Shown here: one piece after another, positions 34,109-46,659 of the stretch
Layout: each line of letters opens with the position of its first letter
How positions within the stretch are numbered: the stretch's first letter is position 1
Assembly: GCA_027924585.1 (NCBI GenBank)
Contig: BSBM01000440.1
Span: 12,431,501-12,495,500 of the forward strand
DNA length: 64,000 nucleotides
From: Larix kaempferi
Taxonomy: Eukaryota; Streptophyta; Pinopsida; Pinales; Pinaceae
Reading direction: 5' to 3'
The notes under the pieces: model-generated
What the model saw: the letters and a program-made list of their open reading frames with translations, nothing else
What the model was told of the DNA's origin: nothing
The model's database searches: none
Program-made: the position numbers and the translations under genes

Positions 34109-36999
34109 TTTCACCTCAAAATGTTATCCTCATTTTTCATTCTTGGTTTTCGTGCTCCATCACCATGAGAAGTATGATTGACATGTTCCCTAGGTGTTTT
34201 ATGAACCATCATCATATGGTTATTCCAGTCCCTATCCATGTTTGGGAGGGAATCCTATCATTTGGGGGTCAAAACACACCTTCCTAAACCCTAGAATGAG
34301 ATTTGGTTAAGGATTTCCGCTTCCTTCCCCTTCTACAAGGAGGCATAAAATCCAAATTTTAGCGTTAGGGAAGCAGTAATCTCCCACTTTATCTCCCTAT
34401 GGCCTTCATTTGGGAGTAATGAAATTGGTCCAACTACTTGGGCATGAATCTAGGAGTGATATTTGGATAATAGTTCAAGTGGATGGCTCTATCCTTTGAG
34501 TATCATCCCCTTTTCAATTCTATGCAACCCTAATCTCTCATGATCCAACATATCCTCCTTTGATCCAATCCTTTCTTCAAGTATTTTTTGCTCCCAAACC
34601 CTATAAATTAGCCTCACTCTTTGTATTTCAAACATGGAAAGAAAGCTTGAAGATGCCATCCTTATGCTAGTCTAATTCTCAAGGGGTATAAAAGGAGAGC
34701 TTGGAGGAGATGCTTCTACTAAGTCAGGTATATGCTTATATGTACTTCTTTATCGATTTACATTTAATATAAACTTGGCCTATTTCTCCCATACTTGTGT
34801 TAAATGGAATGTATGTTTTACTTTGTTGCATTCAAAGTAGATAGATCACTTTTTTCTTAACAATACTTTGTGGAAAGGAAGGAAATCCTGTCTTGTCTTT
34901 GTAGGATTATTCTATATTTTGGAGCTTTGAGCATCGAGTTCAAAGGCTAGAGTAGTGAGGACAACCATTTGGAAAGAGGTAGGTCATTCATCCTTTATTA
35001 CACTCTTCTCTTATTGTCTTGTTGTATGCATGGAAGTTAGATCTAGGAGGATGTTATTGTCCATTTGATAACCTTTGTCCAATGTCTTGGATTAGGGAAC
35101 CATTTTATAGCCAAGAGAAGTTCTACATGTCTGCAGGGAGAATTTTCTACCATGGGTTGTGCTATAATATTACCACTAATGTACAAAGAACTACTACTAC
35201 GTCCTCCTACTAGTGAGCCGGTTTGTAAACTATTAGTACTGCTACTCATTTTATTACGTCAAGGTAATTGTAAAACCAATTTTTGAGAGTTTGTTACCAG
35301 ATTATGCGAGGGTCCATGGGGGTCAATCAAAGGGATACTACTTTTGTTTCTTTCAGTAACTACTTCCACGACAATGTGGGGTTCACTTTCAATGGTACTT
35401 CCATTTTTCACAAGTTCTAATAGTTCAGGTTGTTCCTCAACTATGTCTAGGGATGGTTCTACTGATCGATCGAGTAATTTGATACTTGGTGACTAAGCTT
35501 CATGGTCCTCTTTCCAACTTGGGAATTCTCCATATATTCCTCTTATTTGGTTTTCCAACTCTTCTATCCCTCTCTCCCTTATCCTTGAACTAGTAAGTTC
35601 CTCTCTCTGCTTCATTTGACATAGTGCATTTTTACTTTTTTCACTCTTTTCCTCATATTGGATATCTTTTTCTAGTTATGTGATTCTTCCTCATTCCTTT
35701 CTCATTTTCTCTTTCTACCATTGTTCACATATATATTCCCTTATTTCTTGTCTTTCATCCCTGGATTCCCTATTGTCAACCCTCTCCATTGATGGTAGTT
35801 CCTATCTTTCGCAACATAGTAGCATCAACCCAACTTTTCCCCCTGGGAATGAGGGGTTTACACCTCCATTCTAATCTAGTTTAGTGATAAGAACCTGAAT
35901 TCAAACATCTAGGTCTTAATCCACAATGGAAATTATTTTAGTAATTTTCCTCCAACCCCCCTTCTGAGCTCATCTACAGCCTTAGACAATGATTGGTATT
36001 TTCAGTTGCAAATTCTAGTATATAGCTAGTAATCATTCCCAAAAGCCAAATATTTGGTCAAGGGTGAATCTAGAAAATCCAATTCAATCAAATCTCTCCA
36101 TGTCCACTATACCCTTCTTTTTTATTGGAGGCGAGATTCAGATGCCTATGCGAGTCTTCTTAGCCACTCTGTAAGAACTATTGGAATTTCAACCCACAGA
36201 ATTTTGTATTGATCTAGTGAGGGTCCTCCATAAATAATGTACTTCCTAAGCTTCGATACTTCCCACCTTCATAGTTCAGCTTCCTCTTCCACAAAGTCAT
36301 CAATATTCTTATCCCGCAGTTGTTTTACCTACTCTATTGTCACATATGCATCATTCTATTAATAGTATCCTATTGAAAACCAAGTCTCAGCAACAAAACA
36401 ATTTCTTCGCAAAAAATTGATATGGGTTCTTGTGCATGGGACAAAAGAAAAACACTATTGTATCCTAATGTGGTGGCATTTTCAATCCCTCGAAGTAGAA
36501 GGTATCACCCAAATCACAACCAAAACCAGTGTGTGATAAGGACTAGATAACTATAAGGATACATATGTGGAGTTATCATTATTCGTATCACAACAATGTT
36601 CATCTCAGAGTATCAAAACATCAATATATTACTCATACCAAACAGATAAAGAGTGACACATAATGGATCTATGAATAGATAGAAATATGTAACACATAAA
36701 ATTGAGGGGCAAAAAAATCCTTCATTATTATATTATATAAACATCAATAAAGCATGGCTCTACAACATTACAACCATAATGGAATTAGTTGTTGCAGCAT
36801 CATACAAAACATAGAAACGAAACACAACTATCCAAAACCAAAATACATTATATGTTCTGTTGTGTCTCGGTCTTTTTTCCTATGATCATCTTCAAACTCT
36901 CTCTTATCTGTTCTTATACTTCTATACTCTTATGTACCTATAATATTCTACTACTACTCCTTCTACTTGCTTTCTGCTTCCTTTTATACCTGCGGGGGT
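34109..36999. other. Unassigned region left of the mobile-domain relic
   Basis: I recognise no complete gene. Promoter-like motifs occur on the plus strand (CCCTATAAATTAGCC near 34597 and GGTATAAAAGGAG near 34687). A segment flanked by possible splice signals lies at about 34910-34978 (TTTGTAG before, GAG/GTAGGT after), but its sequence has stops in all frames. On the minus strand around 36150-36290 a short open stretch (KLRKYIIYGGPS, ILWVEIPIVL) faintly recalls DUF4283-type proteins. Position suggests part could be the 3' region of the old Tat relic that starts at about 37000. Confidence 0.3.
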
Positions 37000-37864
37000 G
37001 GGTCCAAAATTATTGTGGTTGGTAGAGGATTTATGCAACTCTTGCTCCTTTACCCCATGCTTCATTCTTTGGTCCTTTCCTCTTTCACCTTTTGCAATCC
37101 TCTCCAAGAATGAAGGAGCCAAAATTCCCATATATGAAGTCTCGCGATACTCTTTTATGGGCCATAGTGAGCATGTGGTATGCTTAGCGAGGTTGTTTCT
37201 GGGTAGGTGATGAAGACCAAATGATCGAGGGTCAAGGTATATACTTTTTGACTAGGCTCCCAATATTTGGGTTGAGGGAGCTCATGCATCTCTCTCTATT
37301 TGGTTATTGGATCGTTGACTAGCTCATAGCTCAGTAATGTTGTGGGAACCCAATGGCTTGGGTGTCAGGGAAGACTGGGATTGCACATATCCAAGATATG
37401 TATGTCCAAGTAGTAGGAGATTTTGTGATTCAGGTTCTTAGTGTGATGAGAACCAACACAATTTCCAAGGGGAACCTCCTATTGGGGGAGTTATTTATGG
37501 TCGGACATTGGGTGGCATGGGGGTGTATGATGTTGCAACATCTCCATGAAAAGTTTAACAAGATGTCCGTGCGGGTTACTGGTGATTTCACAAATGCGAG
37601 TGTAGTATACTCATATTTCTTTGAGATTTATCCATCACTATGGTTACTATTGCTAGCACCCCCGAGAGGTCTGGGGGAGCCACAAATGGTGATCTAGGGG
37701 TGATTGATGCCTAGGAATGTTGGAAATGAATTAGGCTCATTTTTTGTGGACCAATTCTTATAGGTTTGGAGGAAAAGGATTGGATTCATGGATCAATATC
37801 CCTATATTGGGATGGAGTTTCATGGGGATCCATAGCTTCCTATGCCAGTTCATGGGTGGGATGA
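37000..37864 (+). pseudogene. Plant mobile domain relic, 5' part
   Basis: Across frames the plus strand repeats the PMD gene at 20937. NEGAKIPIYEVSRYS matches LLKFAQIPPMHSVRRL. QGIYFLTRLPILGLRELM matches DIYFLTGLPRLGEVGDLL. LLGELFMVGHWVAWG matches the TYYAWGQMFLAGVW region, and PRGLGEPQMV matches VSEPRMVRWG. Several stops and shifts show it is dead. It is cut at 37864 by the Gypsy insertion and continues at 47459. Confidence 0.6.
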
Positions 37865-38661
37865 TGTTGGCAGGCAGTTTGATGGGGAAATGTCGCAGTA
37901 CCGCCAACGCTGCGACACATTGGATGAGGGCGCGAAAGGAGTATTTTGTGTTAAAGGATACCGCAGTTGGCGGGTTTTGGGTCACTTGGACCACATATTA
38001 TGTAATAGTGAGTCAGTTGTACCGTGGTATGTGGGTTTTTGGGGTCATTTGGACCGAGTCAGTTAGATATTGGGTCAATTGTCCATAGTGTTGGTTAGGA
38101 AGTCAGTGTAAGTGGACAAATATTGTAATGGTAGAAGCCTATAAATAGATGAGAGTTGTAAGTGTTAGAAATAGGTGAGCATAGAGGAAAGAGAACAATT
38201 GGGTATGGAGATCTGTATTCTGATTCTGGTATATGACTGTGACAGTAATATAATGATGATGTTTCGGTACTATCTTTGTGCAATGTTGCAATATATGAAT
38301 GTCTTTTGATGCAATGTATGCTTACTGTTGTTGTGATGATAAATGATGTGATTAAGTACATGTTCTATGTCGAATGTGATGATAAATGCTGCAATTAAGG
38401 AATATGTTATAACTCCTTGCCGAATGTTTAAAGTTTCTGGTTGAGTACTGCAATAGAGTTAGTATATGCAGCCACAACTCTCCTCCTCCCTCGGCGGAAA
38501 CATGGTTCTGTTTGGCCTTCCTGGACGCCTCGGGCGAGACCTCATCCGCTCTGCGGGTGTTGCTGGGTGGGCTCAAACCTGCCCGGCCGGTGCCTAGGGA
38601 GACTGCGGTATGTGTCGACAGTGAGGTGAACCCCTGTCGACCGAGGTTGCATTGGTCAACA
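37865..38661 (+). repeat. Gypsy 5' LTR
   Basis: This 797-bp LTR starts TGTTGGCAGGCAG and ends TTGGTCAACA. It is collinear with 46660-47458 with scattered substitutions, and it carries an intact TATA box. Confidence 0.85.
38139..38148 (+). promoter_or_regulatory. TATA box of Gypsy 5' LTR
   Basis: CTATAAATAG lies about 275 bp into the LTR, on the coding strand. The same place in the 3' LTR reads CTATTAATAA, so only the 5' copy keeps a good box. Confidence 0.65.
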
Positions 38662-38663
38662 AA

Positions 38664-38681
38664 TGGTTCCGTTGCCGGGAC
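38664..38681 (+). other. Gypsy primer-binding site (tRNA-Asp type)
   Basis: TGGTTCCGTTGCCGGGAC lies two bases after the LTR. It differs at two positions from the plant tRNA-Asp primer site that I recall (TGGCGCCGTTGCCGGGG). Confidence 0.6.
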
Positions 38682-38719
38682 CGTGTGCAGAGTGAAAGGA
38701 GGTCATGTTGTGGCACCCA

Positions 38720-41520
38720 ATGAAGCCAGAGATACAGAGCTGGTTCGATTGGAAGTTGTAGGAGTTTGCTGAAGAAGAAAGCCAGAACACATGACTGACA
38801 GTAGATCACTGGCTGGGAAGATATATTCATGACGGTCCGCACGAATGGTTTTTCTGTGAATTCCTAGTTATTCTGTACGAATGGTTTTCGAAGCTGAACT
38901 TCCAAAAGAGGAACTTCCAGGGTGGTGAGACGACGGATTGGACCCCGGAGTTGATTAAGGAGTTGCAGGAAGTCGATAATAAGGCATCGCGGGCTGTCGA
39001 AGTTTGGCTTGATAACATATTGGAGGGATATATCACTAAATTTGTGGTCGACATGAAAAAATCCTATAGTGAATATGAAAGATACTTCTTTAGAGGACCA
39101 AGGGGAAGGTTTCTGCTATTGCTCCAACTGTCGATTAAGATGTTAATTTGTGAAAAGGGTATATTAAAGATGCACCTTAATTAGTAGATAGCCTGGTGGG
39201 AGGAGGCCATGGGTACTGCAACTACTGGGGGGCGGTATATGGAATGGTAAGGGGTAGATGGGTGCATACCATGAGGATACTGTGAGCGAAGCCGAGGAAG
39301 AAAGTGGTCTTACAAGAGGAGAAGTGTGGTTTCGACAGGAGAAGAGGAAGAGGACAGGAGAAGGTCCTGCTATGATCAAACCGCAAAACTGCGAAGGAAG
39401 ACCACATGGGACGAAGTGACCTCACAGTACTAATAGGGACAACTAGGCTATGCTTAGGATAGAGTCAGGACCAAACCCTCGGCACCAATGTACCCACACC
39501 TCCGCTCACTGACTCTCAAACAACAAGAAATACTACTTCGACACCGCCAAGTTCATCAGTTCCACATAAGTTAATTGGTAGTAGCATAGCTATAGGAGGA
39601 AGGAAGCCCAGAATGGAGGGCGATGATGCTAAGTTACTGTTGTTCCCTAGAAGTGCGACAGACAAACCATAATAGTATTGGTTTTTGTGTGAAGCGATCT
39701 GGACCATGAAACAGATCATTGATGCCAATGCTAAGAAAGGACAGTTAGCCATGACTCTGCGAGGTCGTGCATTAGATTGGTTCATGAAGTTTATTCTAGT
39801 CCCTACAGGGGCCCCAGAGAAGTCCTTGGATGAGATTTAGGATGGGATGATTATTGAATTTAGACGGCCTAAGTCGGCGGCTCAATATATTACTGAATTG
39901 AAGGAAATTAAGCAGTATCCCAATGAGACAGTATGGGATTTCAACCAATGATTCAAGACATTGATGGAAAAGGTTAGTTTCGATATGAGCGCCATCCAAC
40001 ATAAAGAATGGTTCATTGAGGAATTGCTACCCCACATTCGGTTTCCGTTGATGCAACATAACATATTGACGCCTAGCGAAGCTCTAGAGATTGCAATGCG
40101 ATTGGAGGCATCACCAATTGGAGATAATGCAGCCGGGATGTCGTAGATACAGACACAGCTCGCCAACCTGACTATACAGTTACAAGATTTGAAGAAGAAT
40201 AAGGAACAACACGATGAAGCATGGTGTACACGATGCCGAGGAGAAGGGCATACGAAGGATAATTTCCTGGATTTCCGTAATTATTTGGTGTCAGGAGCAC
40301 CAAACCCGTTGAATGGTGGCAGTATGCCGTGGTGTCATGTTTTTCAGGTGCTTGGGCACAGTCACGATAATTGCCCATATATGCAGAAAATGGTCACAAC
40401 CCTGTCAAATCTTTATTGCACATTTTGCAAGTCGGTGGGTCATGATGACAAGGATTTTTGTGCATATGGGTTGCTACAGGAGAGGATGTGTGATGCATTC
40501 TACATCAAAGATGATCAGTGTGTGGTGCAACAACCACAACTGCAACCGCAGGTAGCCCAGCCACTACTGCTATCGCAGATGTAGTTTGCACCATAGCAAC
40601 AACAACCGCAACAGTTCATGCCACAATACACTCCAATGCAGATGACTCCTCCACAGCCACAGTACATATAGCAACCGCAGTATGCACCACAAGGGCAAGG
40701 GATACCACCGGCACCAATGCAGCAACATTTTAACCAACCTCAATACCAACAGCAGGGCATCTACCGAGGACGATACAGGAGCGGACGTGGTGGTGAATTT
40801 GGTTGTGGAGGAGGAGGCCAAGGAGGTTGTGGACCTGTTCAATGTTACCGGTGTATGATATGGGGGAATTATCAGCACGACTTCCCACTGCTACAGAATC
40901 AATGTATGTTTTGTTTTGGTAATGATCACACGGTTGAGAATTTCCCATAGTTGATTGCACGATGGTAGGTTGGGAATGCTTCGCAACTACAGAATCAGGC
41001 CCAGCCACAACAACCAGTATAGAATCCAATATAGCAACCAACACAGAACCAGCCCCCATGACCACCGCCGAATTCCAATCAAAATGTCAATCAACCGGGG
41101 AATCTGCAGCAGAACCAGACGCAGGGTGCAAATATTGCGACCATTTCTGCAGAACCACGACCACAAGATGCTTCAGTGGTTGTTGTCACTCATGTAGGAA
41201 AGACGACTGGGGAAGATGGTTTGTGACCACTGATTCAATTGGCTAGTCAGAAGACGGTACCTTTCGACATTGATACGGAGCAAGAGACATTCCTAGAGAC
41301 ATGTCACAATTTGGAGAAAGAACGCGGTAAGGCTGTTGTTTGCGATATGCCACCTGTCTTTGATACTACATCAGACACTGATCGGCCACCACCACTGGGG
41401 ACATTGCAAAAGTTCCTTGAAAGCTGTCTGTCATTGGCACAAGACCCGACTACCCTAGTTGAGATTGAGGGATGGTTGCAGCGATTTCCGAAAGGATGAC
41501 AGGATTCAGTAGTAAACTCC
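38720..41520 (+). pseudogene. Gypsy gag with five zinc-knuckle remnants
   Basis: The frame starts at ATG 38720 (MKPEIQSWFDWKL), shortly after the primer site, with TAG at 38759 and TGA at 38792. After a frame change between 39184 and 39700, the gag core appears (CEAIWTMKQI, LAMTLRGRALDWFMKFI, LKEIKQYPNETVWDF). A long tail follows with knuckles CTRCRGEGHTKDNF, CHVFQVLGHSHDNC, CTFCKSVGHDDKDF, CYRCMIWGNYQHDF and CMFCFGNDHTVENF. In each of them one Cys is Phe; the fourth also has Asn for His. Between them lies a Gln/Pro-rich stretch with stops where Gln is expected. Gag would coat the RNA; this copy is dead. Confidence 0.8.
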
Positions 41521-42093
41521 CTACAGCGGCAGAAGACTGGTAAGGAGATGCGAATGAATATTCAGATTGGTGAATATGATGTTGACTCTGTGATTCTTGA
41601 CCTTGGTTCGAATGTTAACATATTAACTAAGCAAGCATGGCAGAAGATGGGGATTCCCCCATTGAGCTGGTCTCCTATGCAGTTTCAGTTAGCTAACCAT
41701 GCAAAGGTAACACCCATTGGGCGAGTTCCACGGCTCACGATTGATATTGAAGGAATGAACACTTATGCTGACTTTGATGTTATTGAAGTGGTTGAGGGAG
41801 GAAGCTCTTATCTGGCGCTCTTGGGGATCAGTTGGGCTAACGATAGTGGAGCTGTCATTAACTTCAAGAAGTGCATGATGACCTTTGAGAATTGCGATTT
41901 CAGACTCATAGCCTCGTTGGATCCAGCTGAAGGACGTCGCTATGTGGAGCATGTAAAAGATGATGATCCCGCTAGATGGGACCATGCATTATATATTTCT
42001 GAATATTATATTCATCCTACTGCCTATGGTGAGTTGGAGTGGCACAGCAAGAGCTTTGTGTCTTCCGACTCTGATGATGCCTTAGAACATTAA
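41521..42093 (+). pseudogene. Gypsy aspartic protease
   Basis: The same frame as the end of gag, after a TGA at 41497-41499, codes MRMNIQIGEYDVDSVILDLG with the catalytic Asp in LDLGSNVNIL. The usual following elements are present: QLANHAKVTPIGRV, IDIEGMNTYADFDVIEV and LLGISWAND. It ends at TAA 42091. This protease would process the polyprotein; the domain itself is uninterrupted. Confidence 0.8.
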
Positions 42094-42102
42094 CAGAACT
42101 GA

Positions 42103-42660
42103 ATGCATGAAGTACCATTCCGGAAATGTGGCTTAGTTAAACAATCCTTATGTCATGTTACAATAGAAACGATCACATTTCCTGTCTATGAGGGGTTGCT
42201 TGGCCTAACCACCCTTTTAGCAGAATTTGAAGACCGCGTCTTAGAACCACAACGATTGCTGGCATTGGATGAAGCGCTGAAGGCTGCTCCAGCCTACTGG
42301 TGGGTGACACATAAGAAATTCATTAAAGGTTGGCCACAATGTCGAAGGTTGATGATGGTTCGGTTCAGCGATACTGAGGTTTATCACACTGGAAAGTATG
42401 ATGGTCGGACTGTTCCCAGTGATCATGTGATGGAATGCCAACGCTTATGGGTAGCGCGACCCAGAGATGAGTGGGTCCATGTTTTTATCCATACTTTGGA
42501 TAAGATACCGTGCTCATGGTACATTGCAGTCGAGTTACACCGAGACATTACAACATGGGGGGAGTTGACAATCTGTTTCACTCATACGTTCACTTTTGCG
42601 AATGCCAACCCTGATGTCCATAATGCCCTGCAACTCATCCACGACGTGGTACTTTAGGTT
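42103..42660 (+). pseudogene. Second gag-like domain between protease and RT
   Basis: A 184-residue open stretch in the protease frame has the look of a retrotransposon gag core. It contains FPVYEGLLGLTTLLAEFEDR, LDEALKAAPAYWWVTHKKF, ECQRLWVARP, EWVHVFIHTLDKIPCSWYIA and TTWGELTICFTHTFTF. The WY-containing helix pair matches the gag core pattern. This position is unusual because gag normally lies before protease. The stretch ends at TAG 42655-42657 and the RT frame begins soon after in another frame. Confidence 0.6.
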
Positions 42661-42701
42661 GTTCCAGCGCCTACCCTATCGATGCACACACACATTGTTA
42701 G

Positions 42702-45611
42702 ATGCAGTCTCTCATGGAGTGCTTCAACATCAGCGGTGGGCCAGAGGATGATGATGATCCCCGAAATATTAACATTCCCGAATTTGAAGGAAGTCGCGAT
42801 GTGGTCCCACTTGCTGCGCTAAGTAATCCGTCCAGTCAACCATTGCAGCTATGCAAGATGAATATCGACACCGAGGCTACTCCCAAGTTTGCCAATGTTG
42901 GGGATTATTGGGACGATGAGATGATGAGTAAGGTTACTGAGTTACTTTATGAGTTTCAAGATGTGTTTCCCACTAAGTTTTCTGAAATGAAGGGAATCCT
43001 GGGTGATTTACGAGAGATGAAGATTCCATTGAAACCAGATGCTAAGCCAGTCCAACAGTGACCTTATCGGCTGAATCCACAACATAAAGAAAAGGTCAAG
43101 GCGGAACTTGATCGCATGTTGGATGTTGGTATCATTGAGCCTGTGGAAGAGTCTGAATGGATCATTCCTATGGTGGTGAAGGACAAGAAAACAAGCGAAG
43201 TGCGCATTTGCGTCGACTTATGAAAGTTGAACGATTCCTGCTTGCATGACCCTTTTCCGACCCCGTTTATTGATGAAGTACTTGAAGGAGTGGGTGGCCA
43301 GGAGATGTACTCTTTCACTCATGGATTCTCTAGCTACCATAAGATTCGCATTGCCAAGGAAGATCACCATAAGACAACTTTTGTTACTGAATGGGGTTGC
43401 TTTCAGTACATGGTAATGCCATTTGGTTTGAAAAATGCACCTGCGATCTTCTCCCGGGTCGTTGTTTCTGCATTCAAAGATTTTATTCAAAAAATTTTAA
43501 AGGTATATATGGATGACTTGACAGTTTATGGATTGATTCGTGATCATCTGACCAATCTCCGGTTAATGCTTGAACGATGCCGACAGCACCAGATATCGTT
43601 GAACTTGAAGAAATGTATTTTCTGTGCACCGTTTGGGATATTGCTGGGTCATATCATGTGTAAGCAGGGATTGCTGGTCGATCCAGCCAAAATTGCGCTC
43701 ATTTTGGGGTTTCAACCACCCACCACCGTTAAGCAGTTGCACGTGACCTTGGGTCATACGGGATATTATCGCAAGTTCATTAGGGGGTATGTTGCGATTA
43801 ATGCCCCTATGGAAAAGTTGTTGAAGAAGGACGCGGCATTCCAGTGGAGCCTGGAATGTCAGGATAACTTTGAAATGCTTAAAGCGAAGATGGCGTCAGC
43901 CCCAATCTTGGTCTTTCTAGGCTGGAGTAAGAACTTCCATGTCTATGTTGATGCTTCATCGACTGCATTAGGTGTTGTGTTGGCTCAACCTGGAGAAGGT
44001 GACCTTGATCATCCCATTTCTTTTTCCAGTTGGAAGCTGTCCTCTGCATAACGCAATTACAACACCACAAAACAAGAAGGTCTGGCCATGGTTTACGCAC
44101 TGCAGAAATTTCGGCACTACTTGTTGGGTGGCCACTTTAAAATGTGCACCGATCATTTTGCATTAAAATACTTGGTCAACAAGCCTGTGTTGGGGGGAAA
44201 GATCTGCCGTTGGCTACTCTTATTTTAGGAGTTTGATTTTGAAGTTATTGTGAAACCGGGGCAGTTGAATGCTGGACCAGATAATTTGTCATGGATTGAC
44301 ACAGGGGAGGAACCGACTAATATCGAAGACGGGTTGTTGGATGCCCAACTATTTCAAGTTTTTGCCACTGATCAATATGTTGATGACATCCTTCAGTTTC
44401 TGGTGACTGGCACCGCACCCGTTGACTTTACCACCACTCAGAAGAAGCCGTTGGTTGTCAAGGCTGCTAACTTTCAGCTAATTGCAGGAGAGTTGTATAA
44501 ATTGGGTGCTGATGAGATATTACGCAGATGTGTCTTGCTGCATGAGCAAGCGCAGATATTGGCCGAGGCACATGGTGGAGTAGCAGGAGGACATTATGGC
44601 AGTCGAGCGACTGCCCGGAAGGTTCTGCATGTAGGACTTTGGTGGCCCACATTGCGACATACTATGTGCGGTCTTGCAATGTTTTTCAGCAAACTGGCAA
44701 GCCATCCAGATGCAACGAGATGCCGTTGCTACCTCAGGTGACACTTCAACTATTCGATAAATGGGATGTCGATTTTGCTGGACCGATCACTCCACCAGGG
44801 AAACATACAGGTGTGCAGTATATTGTCACGACGATAGTGTACTTGACCAGATGGGATGAGGCAACACCCATAGTTGATTGCTCGACTGCAACGGCTGCTC
44901 GATTTTTGTTTGATCACATTATCACTCACTTCGACTACCCCAAGATATTGCTGAGTGATCAAGGCAACCACTTTCTTAATCGCACTATCAACGCATTGAC
45001 GGAGGAGTCGCAGATACAACATAAGAAGAGTACACCCTATCACCCATAGGTGAATGGAATGGTGGAGGCGTTTATCAAGGTATTGGAGCATGCATTGACA
45101 AAGGTGTGCAATGCTAACCACGACGAGTGGGATCTGAAAATCCCAGCAGTGTTGTGGGCCTATCGCACCACATGCAAAAGGTTGACTAGTCAGACACCTT
45201 TTAAGCTGGTATATGGGAAGGAAACAGTTATGCCTATGGAGTACATTGTTCCAAGTCTACGAATTGTGGCTATTACGAGCATGGATGATTTTGCATCATT
45301 AGATGAACGTCTAGCACAATTGGTGGAGTTGGAAGAGGATTGATTTTATCGCTGGATTTCACCAAGAGGTGGAGAAGGATCGCCAGAAGGCATGGCATGA
45401 TCGCCACATCAAAAGTGAACAGTTTCAGCAAGGCAACTTAGTGTTATTATACGATAGCAAGTTTATGAAACATCTAGGAAAATTGCAGATGCATTGGCTA
45501 GGTCCATATCGCATCAATAGTATTACTTCAGGTGGCATGGTTCAATTGCAGCGGTTGGATGGGGCGATGCTCCCCAAGCTGGTAAATGGTCACAGGTTCA
45601 AGCCCTATTGA
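42702..45611 (+). pseudogene. Gypsy pol: RT, RNase H, integrase
   Basis: RT shows PYRLNPQHKEKVKAELDRML, RICVDL, FTHGFSSYHKI, VMPFGLKNAPAIF and the active site VYMDDL. RNase H has FHVYVDASS, EGLAMVYALQKFRHY and CTDHFALKYL. Integrase has a zinc region (HGGVAGGHYG, then CNVF with the second Cys replaced by Phe), the DDE core (DVDFAGP, LLSDQGNHF, VNGMVEA) and a C-terminal tail (GNLVLLYDSKF, WLGPYRI) ending TGA 45609. It is broken by stops at 43059, 43221, 44049, about 44227 and 45047, most at expected Gln or Arg, and by frameshifts near 44690 and 45330. Confidence 0.9.
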
Positions 45612-46651
45612 TCAGGCTTGGAGAAGTGTGATGTTTGAGTCGTAGAAGAAAAAAAAAAGAGAGAAAGTGTGTGTTGCAGGTTGCTTGGTGGCAGATGGTG
45701 CACCAACAGAAGAAGGTATGCGAAAGCAGGGAGACTTGTGCAACAAGTTTGGAGACCCATGGCAGTATTGCGACTAGGACCGATCGCAGATTTTGTTGAA
45801 GGATTTTGTGATGATTATGAAGGATTTGGGGGGTACGAGGCAGTGTTGTGACTATTGATCCACTAATATCTTGTGACCACTGCCCATCATCCCTATACAT
45901 GATTGCACCAGACAGATTCGGCTGGATTACCACATGACGACGGCATGTTTTGCACATGGTACATTGGGCCAGTATGATCAACATGATCTGAGGAGATTGC
46001 TCACACGTCGGCATGTGGGATTTTTGATGACAGTATGGTCACCCCCCCGTTGCATCAATTGATGGGTTCACACACACATATGAGAGGTAGTAGGGCATCA
46101 TTCCCACTGTCGTGACTTGCGAATGGTATGGCTATAAGTAACCGAGGCAACTGATAGTTTGCTACAGCAAAGTTGTTTTCAAATAGAGTGGTTATGCTGG
46201 TTGATCAGTTTGCAAGTTGATTTGTGCGGAAGGGCCGGTCCAGCATGATTAAGTACATAGTATTTGTTCGAAGGATTTTGCTCTTCTCGACCCCTAAGAG
46301 GGTTGGGGTGGTAGCTCCCCACCCACAGTAGGTACTGTTTTTCGGTGTGAAACAGATGTGCCAGAGTCATCTACTAATTTCACACCTTGGTACTATTCAT
46401 CCTCTTTTCCTTCCCATCAGTACCCTTCCAAGAGACTCGAGGATGAGTTTGAGAAGTACATGACAGCAAGTTGGGCGATGATGATTTTGGGTTACACATA
46501 CAACAGAATGAGTTGACGATCAATGTAGCAGAAGGAGTGGGACAACACCACATGATCTAGACAGCAAGAATAGTTATGGGAACATAGTTCAGTTTGACGT
46601 GCACTATGTCCAGCAGTTGACGTGGCTCGAGGGTGAGCCACAAGATTGTGT
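45612..46651. other. Gypsy 3' untranslated region
   Basis: About 1.0 kb lies between the pol stop and the polypurine tract. It begins with an A-rich run (45649-45660). A long open frame on the minus strand (45598-46014) has no domain and is likely chance. Nothing else is recognised. Confidence 0.55.
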
Positions 46652-46659
46652 TAGGGGCA
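46652..46659 (+). other. Gypsy polypurine tract
   Basis: TAGGGGCA directly precedes the TG of the 3' LTR. It is short and ends in CA, but it is in the correct place for plus-strand priming. Confidence 0.6.

Noticed and set aside
36150-36290. Faint DUF4283-like stretch on the minus strand, considered as a LINE remnant
   Set aside because: Only about 30 residues are suggestive and no endonuclease or LINE RT is nearby; too weak to call.
45598-46014. 138-residue minus-strand open frame after the Gypsy pol
   Set aside because: No domain, opposite to the element strand, and overlapping the end of pol; it looks like chance in low-stop composition.
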